From: Flavobacteriaceae bacterium
Lineage (GTDB): Bacteria > Bacteroidota > Bacteroidia > Flavobacteriales > Flavobacteriaceae
Length of the DNA stretch: 64,000 nt
Reading direction: 5' to 3'
NCBI GenBank assembly: GCA_026988355.1
Contig: JALSLK010000091.1
Span: forward strand, 1 to 64,000
Position numbers and translations under genes: made by a program. The notes beneath the pieces were generated by a model. It worked only from the letters and a program-made list of their open reading frames with translations. It was not told the origin of the DNA and made no database searches. Positions 56,533 to 64,000 of the stretch are shown here, piece after piece; position 1 is the first letter of the stretch; every line of letters starts with the position of its first letter.

Positions 56533-58134
56533 CTAAAAAAATCGTGGTGACATTAAATTCTTCCTATCGTGTTTAAACATCCCTCTTCTTTTTTTTGGAT
56601 ATTTAACATTATACTTTAGTATTATTCGCCGATTTTCTAATGGTTTTAATTCTAGCTTCCATGTTAATTGTCCGCTTTGAGTATCTATTTTTGCGCCACT
56701 TATTTCTAGTGACTTTACTTCTACATTTTTATCTATTGAAACTGGTAATTGATCTCTCAATTCAATTTTTACATTTTTATTTTTATTGTTTTTTACTATA
56801 AATTCATAGGTTAATGTTTCATTTATACTTGTTCCTATCAACTTTTCTCTACTCCTACTTTTTAGTTTTCGTCTGGTTATGGTATACGATTTATCTTTTC
56901 CTAATGCTATTTCCAACTCTTTTGCTACTTGTTGTGTATCTAATTGTGATACTCCTTGAAACGTATTGTTAAAATATAAGTCTATTGGTCCATCTAAAAG
57001 TCCCATATTTTCCCAATCGGAAATACGTGCTATAATAAAGGCACCTTCTTTTATTTTTGGAATTGATAAGGTATAGTAGGTTGCTTTTTTTATATACGTT
57101 TTTATATCTATTAAATGTGGTGTTGCATCGGATGGTATAATGTGCAAATCTTTAATTTTAAATCGCGTACTTAAATCATCTACTTTAATTACATCGTAGG
57201 TTACCTCTTGTTTTTCTCTTGTATAGAAGTTCCCTTTTGCTTTGCTTAATTTCCCTTCTCCTGCATCTCTTCTTCCATATTCATCGTCATTTAAAACCCA
57301 TGTATTCATTTTTGGTTTACTTACATCGTCCGAAGCGTCTAATATTGCTAGTGTTATTGGTTTGTTTATCCAATCGTTTCCTGTATCATTAAATATTTTT
57401 GCTTGATATTCTAATGTAATATCTTCATTTATTCCTTTTGTTCTAATGGAATAATATGGTTTCCAAATTGCATTACTCACTAAATATTTTAATTCTATAT
57501 CGCTGTTTTCTTTTTTATTACTGATAACCGTTATTCTAATATTTGTATTTATTTCTTTTTGTTGTAATGCTATTTTACTTTGTTCTTTTTTTAATTCCTC
57601 TTCTTTTTCTAATACTATTTTAAGTTTTTTCTTTTGTTCATACATTTTAATTTGCACCTTCTTCACTTTTTCTTTAAAGTAAATTGCTCCTTCATTTATT
57701 TGAGCAAAAGTTGCTCCATTTGTTCCTCCAATTTTCATATTTGAACCTAAATACAATAGCTCTTTACTTAGTATATTTAATTCTATTTCTACATTGTTTT
57801 TTTCTGATTTTAGTACTTGTATTTTATCTTCTATCGTTTTCCAAATTTTATTTACATTTATTTCATCTTTATTCTCCTCAATATTTATTGCATATACTTT
57901 TACTTCATTAGATATATGTACTTTTATTCCTTGCTTTAATATTTTTGAGGATATTCCTTTAAAAACTAATTCTGTTTTCCCTCTTGGTATGGTTACTTTT
58001 GCGTTTCTTGTTATTTCCGCACTATTCAAATAGACAGTTACTGCTTCTATATTATGCGTTACTTCTATTTCTTTTTGTGCTATTAAATTACTAAATGAAA
58101 ATAGAAAAATAAATAATATTGTTATTGATTTCAT
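56533..58134 (-). CDS. DUF4139/MuiA-like exported protein
   Basis: A 533-aa exported protein. Signal peptide MKSITILFIFLFSFSNLIAQ; a DUF4140 N-terminal unit (IEAVTVYLNSAEITRNAKV, IPRGKTELVFKGIS); a Lys/Glu-rich coiled coil (about 90-195); and a DUF4139 beta domain with ELKYLVSNAIWKPYYSIR, LEYQAKIFNDTGNDWINKPI and a C-terminal ILKYNVKYPKK. This is the 'mucoidy inhibitor MuiA' family. Function in Bacteroidota is not known. It ends 23 bp before the TlpA-like gene and begins 16 bp after the ABC permease gene. Confidence 0.87.
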   Translation of the reverse strand: MKSITILFIFLFSFSNLIAQKEIEVTHNIEAVTVYLNSAEITRNAKVTIPRGKTELVFKGISSKILKQGIKVHISNEVKVYAINIEENKDEINVNKIWKTIEDKIQVLKSEKNNVEIELNILSKELLYLGSNMKIGGTNGATFAQINEGAIYFKEKVKKVQIKMYEQKKKLKIVLEKEEELKKEQSKIALQQKEINTNIRITVISNKKENSDIELKYLVSNAIWKPYYSIRTKGINEDITLEYQAKIFNDTGNDWINKPITLAILDASDDVSKPKMNTWVLNDDEYGRRDAGEGKLSKAKGNFYTREKQEVTYDVIKVDDLSTRFKIKDLHIIPSDATPHLIDIKTYIKKATYYTLSIPKIKEGAFIIARISDWENMGLLDGPIDLYFNNTFQGVSQLDTQQVAKELEIALGKDKSYTITRRKLKSRSREKLIGTSINETLTYEFIVKNNKNKNVKIELRDQLPVSIDKNVEVKSLEISGAKIDTQSGQLTWKLELKPLENRRIILKYNVKYPKKRRGMFKHDRKNLMSPRFF

Positions 58135-58150
58135 ACTTCTTTTTTATTGT

Positions 58151-59227
58151 TTAACTCGTTCTAATTCTAGGATCTAACCATCCATAAATTACATCTACAA
58201 ATATATTAATTAGAATAAACATACTTGCGATGATAATGGATGTTCCTATGATTACTGGATAATCTTTTTCGTTTAATGCATTAATTATTTCTTTTCCTAA
58301 TCCATTCCATCCAAAAATATACTCTACAAAAACGGCTCCTGCTAACAGCGATGCAAACCAGCCTGATATTGCTGTTACTACTGGATTTAATGCATTTTTT
58401 AAGGCGTGTTTTCGTATTATTTTATAGGTTGTTAATCCTTTTGCTCTTGCTGTCCGTATATAATCTTGTTCTAGTACTTCGAGCAGTGAATTTTTCATTA
58501 ATGGAATAATTACTGCTAATGGTCTTATTCCTAACACCAATGCTGGTAATATTAAATTTTTGAGTTGGATGTATTTTCCTTCTCCGAAATTATCTACTGC
58601 ATATAGACTTCCTGTCATATTTAAATTGGTATATTTATGCAATACAAATCCAAAAATCCATGCAAATAATATTGCAGAAAAAAAGGACGGTATACTCATT
58701 CCAAAAATACTTATTACGGAAACTAATCTATCGAATAAGGTATCTTTATATAATGCCGATAGTATTCCGAATAGTATTCCGATTACAATCGCTATTAATA
58801 TGGATGTTACTGCTAATACCGCTGTATTTGGTAATGTTTCACTTATAATTGTTGCTACTTTTTTTCCGCTTTTATGATACGATTCTCTTAAATATGGTTT
58901 TTTTAATACGAGTGTATATTTTCCTACGGAGAATAATTGCATATAACTATATTTTCCTTTTTTTAGAGATGTAAAATCTTCTGTTTTTTTACTGTGTAAC
59001 GATATTGGCGATAAATCATTTAGATACAACAAATATTGTGTTGTTAGTGATTTATCAAAACCATATTTTTTCTTTATTGCTAATAATTGTTCGCTATCTT
59101 CTCGTTGATCTTGCATCATTTGTGCTGCATCTCCTGGAATTTTATGCAATATAAAAAAGAGGACGGTTACTACGCCAAAAAGCGTAATTATTCCATATAC
59201 GAATTTATGTAATAGTTTTTTTAACAA
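58151..59227 (-). CDS. DppB/OppB-type ABC transporter permease
   Basis: A 358-aa membrane subunit of a peptide/nickel-type ABC importer: N-terminal KFVYGIITLFGVVTVLFFIL, HKIPGDAA, the permease core with TLPNTAVLAVTSILIAIVIG and the EAA-like RTARAKGLTTYKIIRKHALK loop that contacts the ATPase. No ATPase, second permease or binding protein lies beside it, so it is an orphan here. A variable loop of about 60 residues (about 75-135) is larger than in E. coli DppB. The only credible start is TTG 59227; no ATG occurs before the first membrane helix. Confidence 0.88.
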   Translation of the reverse strand: MLKKLLHKFVYGIITLFGVVTVLFFILHKIPGDAAQMMQDQREDSEQLLAIKKKYGFDKSLTTQYLLYLNDLSPISLHSKKTEDFTSLKKGKYSYMQLFSVGKYTLVLKKPYLRESYHKSGKKVATIISETLPNTAVLAVTSILIAIVIGILFGILSALYKDTLFDRLVSVISIFGMSIPSFFSAILFAWIFGFVLHKYTNLNMTGSLYAVDNFGEGKYIQLKNLILPALVLGIRPLAVIIPLMKNSLLEVLEQDYIRTARAKGLTTYKIIRKHALKNALNPVVTAISGWFASLLAGAVFVEYIFGWNGLGKEIINALNEKDYPVIIGTSIIIASMFILINIFVDVIYGWLDPRIRTS

Positions 59228-59258
59228 ATAATATATTTTTAGTTGCGATGGATAACAA

Positions 59259-60071
59259 TTAATATTCTGTTACAAATTTAGCTACTAGTTTACTTAATAT
59301 TTTTTCGGCTGATTTTGCTGCTTTTTGCACTTCTTCGTGTGATACGGATTCTACGATTCCTTCTACGCCTAAATCGGTAATTACGGAAACTCCAAAACAG
59401 GTCATATCCATGTGTTTGGCTACGATAACTTCTGGTACGGTCGACATTCCTACACAATCTGCTCCAAGTACTCTTACCATTCCGTATTCGGCAGGTGTTT
59501 CAAAAGTTGGTCCTTGTAATGACATATAAACTCCTTTATGTACTTTTACATTACTTTCTGCTGCTATTTCTTCCATTTTTGCTATCATAGATTTGTCGTA
59601 TGCATCGTGCATGTCTACAAACCGTGGTCCAAAACGTGTATCATTTTTTCCATGTAATGGATGTTCTGGCATCATATTTATATGATCTGTAATTAGCATA
59701 ATATCTCCAACTTTAAAGTTTGCATTTACTCCTCCTGATGCATTAGATACTATTAAATTCTTTGTTCCTAATATTTTCATAACGCGTACTGGAAAAATAG
59801 TTTCTTGCATTGTCCATCCTTCGTAATAATGAAATCGTCCTTGCAAACAAATTACTTTTTTTGTTCCTATTGTTCCAAAAATTAATTTTCCACTATGTCC
59901 TTCTACTGTGGATACTGGAAAGTTAGGTATCTCTTTATAATCTATACTTTTTTCAACGGTAATAATATCTACCAATTTTCCTAATCCAGATCCTAAGATT
60001 ATACCATAATCTGGTGTCGAAAATCCGTTTTCTCTTAAATATTTAACTGTTTCTTGTACTTTGTTCCACAT
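59259..60071 (-). CDS. Purine nucleoside phosphorylase
   Basis: Phosphorolysis of inosine, guanosine and related nucleosides. The 270-aa protein is of the trimeric PNP-I (PunA/XapA) type: GIILGSGLGKLVD, QGRFHYYEGW, NASGGVNANFKVGDIMLITDHIN, and QGPTFETPAEYGMVR. It overlaps the 3' end of lpxK by 29 bp, indicating translational coupling or at least co-transcription. PNP and LpxK have no shared pathway I know, yet the pairing is common in this class. Confidence 0.94.
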   Translation of the reverse strand: MWNKVQETVKYLRENGFSTPDYGIILGSGLGKLVDIITVEKSIDYKEIPNFPVSTVEGHSGKLIFGTIGTKKVICLQGRFHYYEGWTMQETIFPVRVMKILGTKNLIVSNASGGVNANFKVGDIMLITDHINMMPEHPLHGKNDTRFGPRFVDMHDAYDKSMIAKMEEIAAESNVKVHKGVYMSLQGPTFETPAEYGMVRVLGADCVGMSTVPEVIVAKHMDMTCFGVSVITDLGVEGIVESVSHEEVQKAAKSAEKILSKLVAKFVTEY

Positions 60072-61098
60072 ATCTCTTTATCTTGGTTTTAAAACTTTTT
60101 TCTTCTACACCTTCTGTATTTAAAAATTGTGTTTTTATTGGTAAATAATATACTTTTTCATTTCTATTTTCAAAGGTACGAACATAATCTTTTTCTGTTG
60201 TTAAAATGAGCTTTTTTTTAGCTTTCATTTTTAAAAATGTCGTGTGGATTTTATCTAAATCTTTTTCTGTAAAGTTATAATGATCTTTGTATTTTAAATG
60301 TTCGAATTTGATTTTCCTTTTCTTTAAAAAATCGGTTAATGGTTTTGTTATTGCAATTCCTGTAACTAATAGTACTTCATATTCTTCTAAATCGATTAGA
60401 TTTATTTTTTTCTGTTTACTGTGTACTTTCGAATCGTATTCTATTCTAGTAAAATAAGCGGTTTGTACTAAATCTATTTGTAATTTTTTTGTAATTTCAA
60501 ATTGCTCTTCTTCCGATAAATCTTCTGGACATTTTGTTACTATAATTACTTGGGCTCTTTTTGCTCCTTCGATATTTTCTCTTAAATTTCCTGCTGGCAG
60601 CATGGCATCATCTACATACAAATCGTTATAAGGTGTTAGTAAAATATTAAATCCTCCTTGTATTTTTCTATGCTGAAATGCATCATCTAACAATACTACT
60701 TCTGGCGGATTCTCTAACTTTTTTAATTGCTTTATTCCATTTACTCTATCTTCATCAACTGCGACTATTATCTTATTAAATTTCTTGTGAAATTGCATTG
60801 GTTCATCTCCAATTTGTGCTGCGGTTGTATCCTCGTTGGCTAATTGAAATCCTTTTGTAATTCGTTTATATCCTCTGCTTAAAACGGCCACTTTGTAATC
60901 GTCTCTTAATAATCGAACTAAGTATTCTATTTGTGGTGATTTCCCTGTTCCTCCGACGCTTAAATTTCCTACTACGATAGTTGGTATATCAAATTTTATC
61001 GATTCTATCATTCCTTTATCGTACATTTTATTTCGTGCCTTTACGACTCCTCCATATAAAATGCCTATCGGTTTTAGTATTTTTCTAATTTTTTTCAT
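60043..61098 (-). CDS. lpxK: Tetraacyldisaccharide 4'-kinase
   Basis: Phosphorylates the lipid A precursor in the inner membrane. The 351-aa protein has an N-terminal membrane-associated helix (MKKIRKILKPIGILYGGVVK), Walker A VGNLSVGGTGKSPQ, SRGYKR, GDEPMQFHKKF, VDEDRV, and LDDAFQHRKI, all conserved LpxK motifs. Overlaps the purine phosphorylase start by 29 bp. Upstream spacer carries an inverted-repeat element. Confidence 0.96.
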   Translation of the reverse strand: MKKIRKILKPIGILYGGVVKARNKMYDKGMIESIKFDIPTIVVGNLSVGGTGKSPQIEYLVRLLRDDYKVAVLSRGYKRITKGFQLANEDTTAAQIGDEPMQFHKKFNKIIVAVDEDRVNGIKQLKKLENPPEVVLLDDAFQHRKIQGGFNILLTPYNDLYVDDAMLPAGNLRENIEGAKRAQVIIVTKCPEDLSEEEQFEITKKLQIDLVQTAYFTRIEYDSKVHSKQKKINLIDLEEYEVLLVTGIAITKPLTDFLKKRKIKFEHLKYKDHYNFTEKDLDKIHTTFLKMKAKKKLILTTEKDYVRTFENRNEKVYYLPIKTQFLNTEGVEEKSFKTKIKRYVEQSTRNS

Positions 61099-61120
61099 TA
61101 CTGCAAAAGTAATTAATTAA

Positions 61121-61261
61121 TACCAAGTTGACATCAAAATAAGCTATAAACTCTTTATCTTTTCTCATGCTACTTTACTTAAAATTATATAATAAAAATT
61201 TAAGATGGTATACTTTAAAAAAATATGTTTTTTTTTGGTTCCTCTTAAAATCTAATTGTAT
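61121..61261. repeat. about 141-bp TACCAA element (second type)
   Basis: Left end TACCAAGTTGACATCAAAAT then AAGCTATAAACTC. Right end TTGGTTCCTCTTAAAATCTAATTGTA, matching the 71-bp element at 29181 (TTTGTTTCATCTTAAAATCAAATTGGTA). Its left end also closely follows the right end of the 158-bp elements in reverse complement. The interior is not shared. It fills the spacer between lpxK and the serine hydrolase, ending about 34 bp before that gene's ATG. Confidence 0.65.
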
Positions 61262-61295
61262 AAAATGTATATTTGCCTTTAATACAAACACATTT

Positions 61296-62501
61296 ATGTC
61301 TAAAAAATTATTTTTTTATCTCAGTTTTATTTATGTACTGAGTTCTTGCCACGCTGCTCGTTTTTTTGCTTGGAATGTTGCCAATCATGACGACTATAAA
61401 AAATTTCATAACGTTAGCATTAAAAAAGGTAAAAAATCTTTTTTCTTTAAGAACAATACAAACCATAACAGCTTGATTTTACCAAAAGAAGTTGCTAGTA
61501 AAAAAAAGCACCTTTTCACTTTAGATGCCGCTCTTAAAAAAGACAAAACTGCTGCTTTTTTAATTATAAAAAACGATTGTATTTTGTATGAAAAATATTT
61601 TGATGGCTTTGATAAAAGTAGCCTTTTGGCTTCCTTTTCTGTTTCTAAATCTTTTTTGGCAACTATGATTGGTATTGCTATTGATGATGGTTTAATCCAT
61701 TCTGTTAAAGATCCTATTACGAATTATCTTCCTAATTTAAACAAAGAAAAATTTCAAAATATAAGCATTGAAAATCTTTTAAATATGCGAAGTGGTATTA
61801 ACTCTAGAAAAGATTTCCTTAACCCTTTTGGGCAACTTGTAAAAATGTATTACGGCACGAATATTAGAAAATACATGCGCCAAATTAAAATTAAAAGAGA
61901 ACCTAATATTTCTTACGAATATAGCAATGTAAACTCGCAATTACTTGCTATTATCTTAGAAAATGTAACTGGTAAATCCGTAGAGAAAAATTTAGAAGAA
62001 AAAATTTGGAAACCTTTGGGTATGGAATTTAATGCGACTTGGAGTGTGGATAGTAAAAAACACAAAATGGTTAAGGCCTTTTGTTGTATGAATGCTAGTG
62101 CAAGAGATTATGCTAAGATTGGTCGTCTGTATTTGAATCATGGTAAATGGAATAACAAACAAATTGTTTCTAAATCTTGGGTAGATAAAGCTACTAATAT
62201 TACGAGTACAAAAAATGATTTTCGATATGCGTACCATTGGAAACACAGTGTTACTTATGAAGTAGTTACCGATTCTACAAAATATCCAGATTTATATGTA
62301 GATGGTGGCTACTTTTTTGATAAAAACAATGTAAAGCAGCATTTTATAATTTATCCATATCCTGCTTTTTTTGCTATTGGTATTTTTGGACAATTTGTTT
62401 ACGTTTATCCAGAAAAAGATTTAATTATTGTTCGTTTAGGAAAAACGGATAAAACTTTTGAATGGGAAGATATTATCAAACAAATTGCTGAATTGAATTA
62501 A
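61296..62501 (+). CDS. Beta-lactamase-family serine hydrolase lipoprotein
   Basis: A 401-aa exported protein of the class C beta-lactamase/PBP4-like group, probably a peptidase or esterase acting on envelope or secondary metabolites. Lipoprotein signal MSKKLFFYLSFIYVLSSC, catalytic S115-V-S-K118 (SxxK), Y209-S-N211, and near 320-350 the YHWKHS region in place of the KTG loop. ATG 61296 starts the signal; the frame stays open 43 codons upstream but these lie in the repeat element. A TATATTTG -7-type box lies at 61268-61275, next to the repeat end. Confidence 0.87.
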   Translation: MSKKLFFYLSFIYVLSSCHAARFFAWNVANHDDYKKFHNVSIKKGKKSFFFKNNTNHNSLILPKEVASKKKHLFTLDAALKKDKTAAFLIIKNDCILYEKYFDGFDKSSLLASFSVSKSFLATMIGIAIDDGLIHSVKDPITNYLPNLNKEKFQNISIENLLNMRSGINSRKDFLNPFGQLVKMYYGTNIRKYMRQIKIKREPNISYEYSNVNSQLLAIILENVTGKSVEKNLEEKIWKPLGMEFNATWSVDSKKHKMVKAFCCMNASARDYAKIGRLYLNHGKWNNKQIVSKSWVDKATNITSTKNDFRYAYHWKHSVTYEVVTDSTKYPDLYVDGGYFFDKNNVKQHFIIYPYPAFFAIGIFGQFVYVYPEKDLIIVRLGKTDKTFEWEDIIKQIAELN

Positions 62502-62514
62502 GCAAACAAAATAA

Positions 62515-63186
62515 CTATTCTACCTTAAAATTCTCTTCTCTAAAAGTAACTTTATACTCTTTTTTGTTATTTATAATTAATGCCTTAAAAGGAGAAGATT
62601 CTGTTTTAACTTCTGTTGGGAACCACTTCGTTTTTTCTATATTATTTACTAATAAAAATAGTCCTTCTTGCGTTCCATTACATGCAAATCGTTCGTAATT
62701 TCCTTTCCATAATTTGGAATGCATCCAATTTTCTAATTGTTTATCGTGTTTCTCTATTGTTTTAGATGGCGCTCCAATTTCATTTACACTGATAACCGCT
62801 GCATTTGTAAATTCTTCGTTTACTTCATTCTCTAAATCATATCGCACAATAAATTCTACGACATTTCCTGTTCCATCATAAAAATACACCGATTCGGCAT
62901 TCCAAGATTCAAAAAATTGTGTTTCAAATTTCTCTTCTATTTTTATAATCTTTAATCGTTTTTTTAACCATTTTACTGCTTCTTTTAGCTTATTAGATGG
63001 TATTAAGAAACAGTAATGGTATTTATAATCTCTCTCTGTATATTTAAAAGTCAATTTTGTATTACCTATTTGCATTGTAATTTTATTTTCTTTTTCTTCT
63101 AGCAAATTAAATCCCAATACCTCTACATAAAATTCTTTTTGTTTGGACAGCTTATTTGTATATAATGTTAATTCTCGAATTTTCAT
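62515..63186 (-). CDS. VOC-superfamily (glyoxalase/dioxygenase-like) protein
   Basis: A 223-aa protein. Residues 1-118 form a vicinal-oxygen-chelate fold: KIRELTLYTNKLSKQKEFYVEVLG, TMQIGNTKLTFKY and the VYFYDGTGNVVEFIVRY end. The metal ligands are not obvious (no clear H...E pair beyond E in NVVEF), so activity is uncertain. A C-terminal part (about 120-223) with GNYERFACNGTQEGLFLLVNN is of unknown type. Convergent with the serine hydrolase (13 bp between the stops). Confidence 0.78.
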   Translation of the reverse strand: MKIRELTLYTNKLSKQKEFYVEVLGFNLLEEKENKITMQIGNTKLTFKYTERDYKYHYCFLIPSNKLKEAVKWLKKRLKIIKIEEKFETQFFESWNAESVYFYDGTGNVVEFIVRYDLENEVNEEFTNAAVISVNEIGAPSKTIEKHDKQLENWMHSKLWKGNYERFACNGTQEGLFLLVNNIEKTKWFPTEVKTESSPFKALIINNKKEYKVTFREENFKVE

Positions 63187-63219
63187 ACATAATTATTTTT
63201 ATTGTTATTCTTTAAACAT

Positions 63220-63299
63220 GTCATTTCGATAGAGTTATACCAATTCAATTTCAAAATGCGCTAAATAGATTTGAAATATTTTTAAGGCTACCGAAATGA
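63220..63299. repeat. nested repeats: broken TACCAA element inside a GTCATTTCG inverted pair
   Basis: TACCAATTCAATTTCAAAAT onward (63238-63284) matches the first 47 bp of the 158-bp elements with one mismatch and then stops. It is bracketed by GTCATTTCGATAG (63220) and its near complement CTACCGAAATGAC (63287-63299). The outer pair resembles the common flavobacterial GTCATTTCG repeat. So one element seems to have inserted into, or been captured by, another. Confidence 0.7.
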
Positions 63300-63324
63300 C
63301 AAAATTGCTTTAATTATTCTTTTA

Positions 63325-63987
63325 TTATAGTTCTTTTTTACACAGATAAAAATCCGTTCTTTCACAAGTATCGTCATTTAATCTCTCTTCCATTTCTGCT
63401 AAAGTTTTTGGTGGTGGAATAATTACTTTATCACCATCTTTCCAATCTAACGGCATGGCAACTTTAAATTTATCGGAAACTTGCAAGGCGTGTAATGCTC
63501 TCAAAATTTCATCCATATTTCTTCCTACATTTAAAGGGTAATACATCATTAATCTAATCTTTTTAGATGGATCTATAAAAAATACAGCTCTTACTGCAGC
63601 AGTTTCACTTTCATTTGGCTGTAACATACCGTATAATTTGGATACTTTCATGTCAATGTCTGCTATAATTGGAAAATCAAAATATACACCTGTATTTTTC
63701 TTTACATTATTTACCCATCCTAAATGTGCATGCACACTATCGATACTCAAACCCAGAAGTTCGGTATTTAATGCTGTAAATTCGTCTTTACGTAAAGCAA
63801 ATCCGCTCATTTCGGTAGTACAAACTGGTGTAAAATCTGCTGGATGAGAAAATAAAACAATCCATTTATCTTTTGCAAAATTGTTAAATTCAATTTTTCC
63901 TTTTGTTGTTACTGCTGTAAAATTTGGTGCTTGATCTCCAATTCTTGGCATTACATTTTGCGCTTCTTGTTTTTCGTGTGTTTCCAT
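63325..63987 (-). CDS. Prx6-type peroxiredoxin
   Basis: Thiol peroxidase that reduces peroxides. The 220-aa protein has a thioredoxin fold with the peroxidatic site SHPADFTPVCTTE (C56) and the Prx6 signature YPLNVGRNMDEILRAL. C-terminal cysteines C208 and C216 (DDTCERTDFYLC) match the extra pair in archaeal-type Prx6 enzymes, so it may resolve through a C-terminal disulfide rather than as a strict 1-Cys enzyme. Cytosolic; no signal peptide. The upstream region is only 13 bp before the window edge. Confidence 0.94.
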   Translation of the reverse strand: METHEKQEAQNVMPRIGDQAPNFTAVTTKGKIEFNNFAKDKWIVLFSHPADFTPVCTTEMSGFALRKDEFTALNTELLGLSIDSVHAHLGWVNNVKKNTGVYFDFPIIADIDMKVSKLYGMLQPNESETAAVRAVFFIDPSKKIRLMMYYPLNVGRNMDEILRALHALQVSDKFKVAMPLDWKDGDKVIIPPPKTLAEMEERLNDDTCERTDFYLCKKEL

Positions 63988-64000
63988 GATATTATTATTT

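Overview
The window is chromosomal DNA from an AT-rich member of the Bacteroidota, most likely a marine-type Flavobacteriaceae. Support comes from type IX secretion (T9SS) sorting tails (YPNPTKG), Bacteroidota-typical families (DUF3347, DUF3467, DUF4834, DUF6029, Omp28), the general absence of Shine-Dalgarno sequences, TANNTTTG-type -7 promoter boxes, and several TTG starts. I see no rRNA operon, CRISPR array, prophage or complete insertion sequence.

Layout. 1-11.4 kb is a copper/silver resistance cluster on the + strand: CusA pump, TolC-like CusC, CopA ATPase, a secreted HMA protein, a His-rich DUF3347 lipoprotein, a haem-binding-domain protein and a CusB adaptor. Its spacers carry several degenerate intergenic repeats. 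11.4-24.8 kb holds mixed housekeeping genes: ada with a PEP-mutase-family gene, pdxH, a sodium-solute symporter, recR, a glycosyltransferase, ung, small DUF genes, rsmE, an outer-membrane protein with an extremely basic tail, a YfhO-like membrane protein and a 51-aa lipoprotein. 24.9-29.3 kb has uvrB, a small T9SS cargo gene and a set of terminally related inverted-repeat elements. 28.8-44.4 kb is the conserved informational block on the - strand: rpsU, xerC/D-like recombinase, hpf, tRNA-Thr(TGT), tRNA-Tyr, tRNA-Gly, tRNA-Thr(GGT), tuf, tRNA-Trp, secE, nusG, rplK, rplA, rplJ, rplL, rpoB, rpoC and a DUF3467 gene.

44.5-52.2 kb is an envelope/secretion region: a lipoprotein, a T9SS-exported Omp28 protein, an Omp28 lipoprotein, a TlpA-type thioredoxin, a DUF6029 barrel and a LysM-PBP1 protein. 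52.2-64 kb holds guaA, clpS, prmA, tpiA, a second TlpA-like lipoprotein, a DUF4139 (MuiA-like) protein, a DppB-type permease, purine nucleoside phosphorylase, lpxK, a serine hydrolase, a VOC protein and a Prx6-type peroxiredoxin.

How the parts work together. The copper cluster covers cytosolic export (CopA), periplasmic capture (HMA and DUF3347 proteins) and trans-envelope export (CusCBA). The informational block is the transcription and translation core. Its rpsU has a near-perfect Shine-Dalgarno sequence where neighbouring genes have none, which fits the published idea that S21 is autoregulated in Flavobacteriia.

The most interesting signals are: (1) inverted-repeat elements sharing TACCAA...CATCAAAAT termini but with different interiors (two 158-bp near-identical copies, a 71-bp and a 141-bp relative, and broken ends); (2) the rpsU Shine-Dalgarno; (3) -7 promoter boxes overlapping terminator hairpins upstream of the tRNA-Thr array and of the recombinase; (4) a CusA with about four extra hydrophobic segments; (5) a DUF3347 copper-type domain present both free and fused to CusB; (6) a membrane-segment extension on PdxH.
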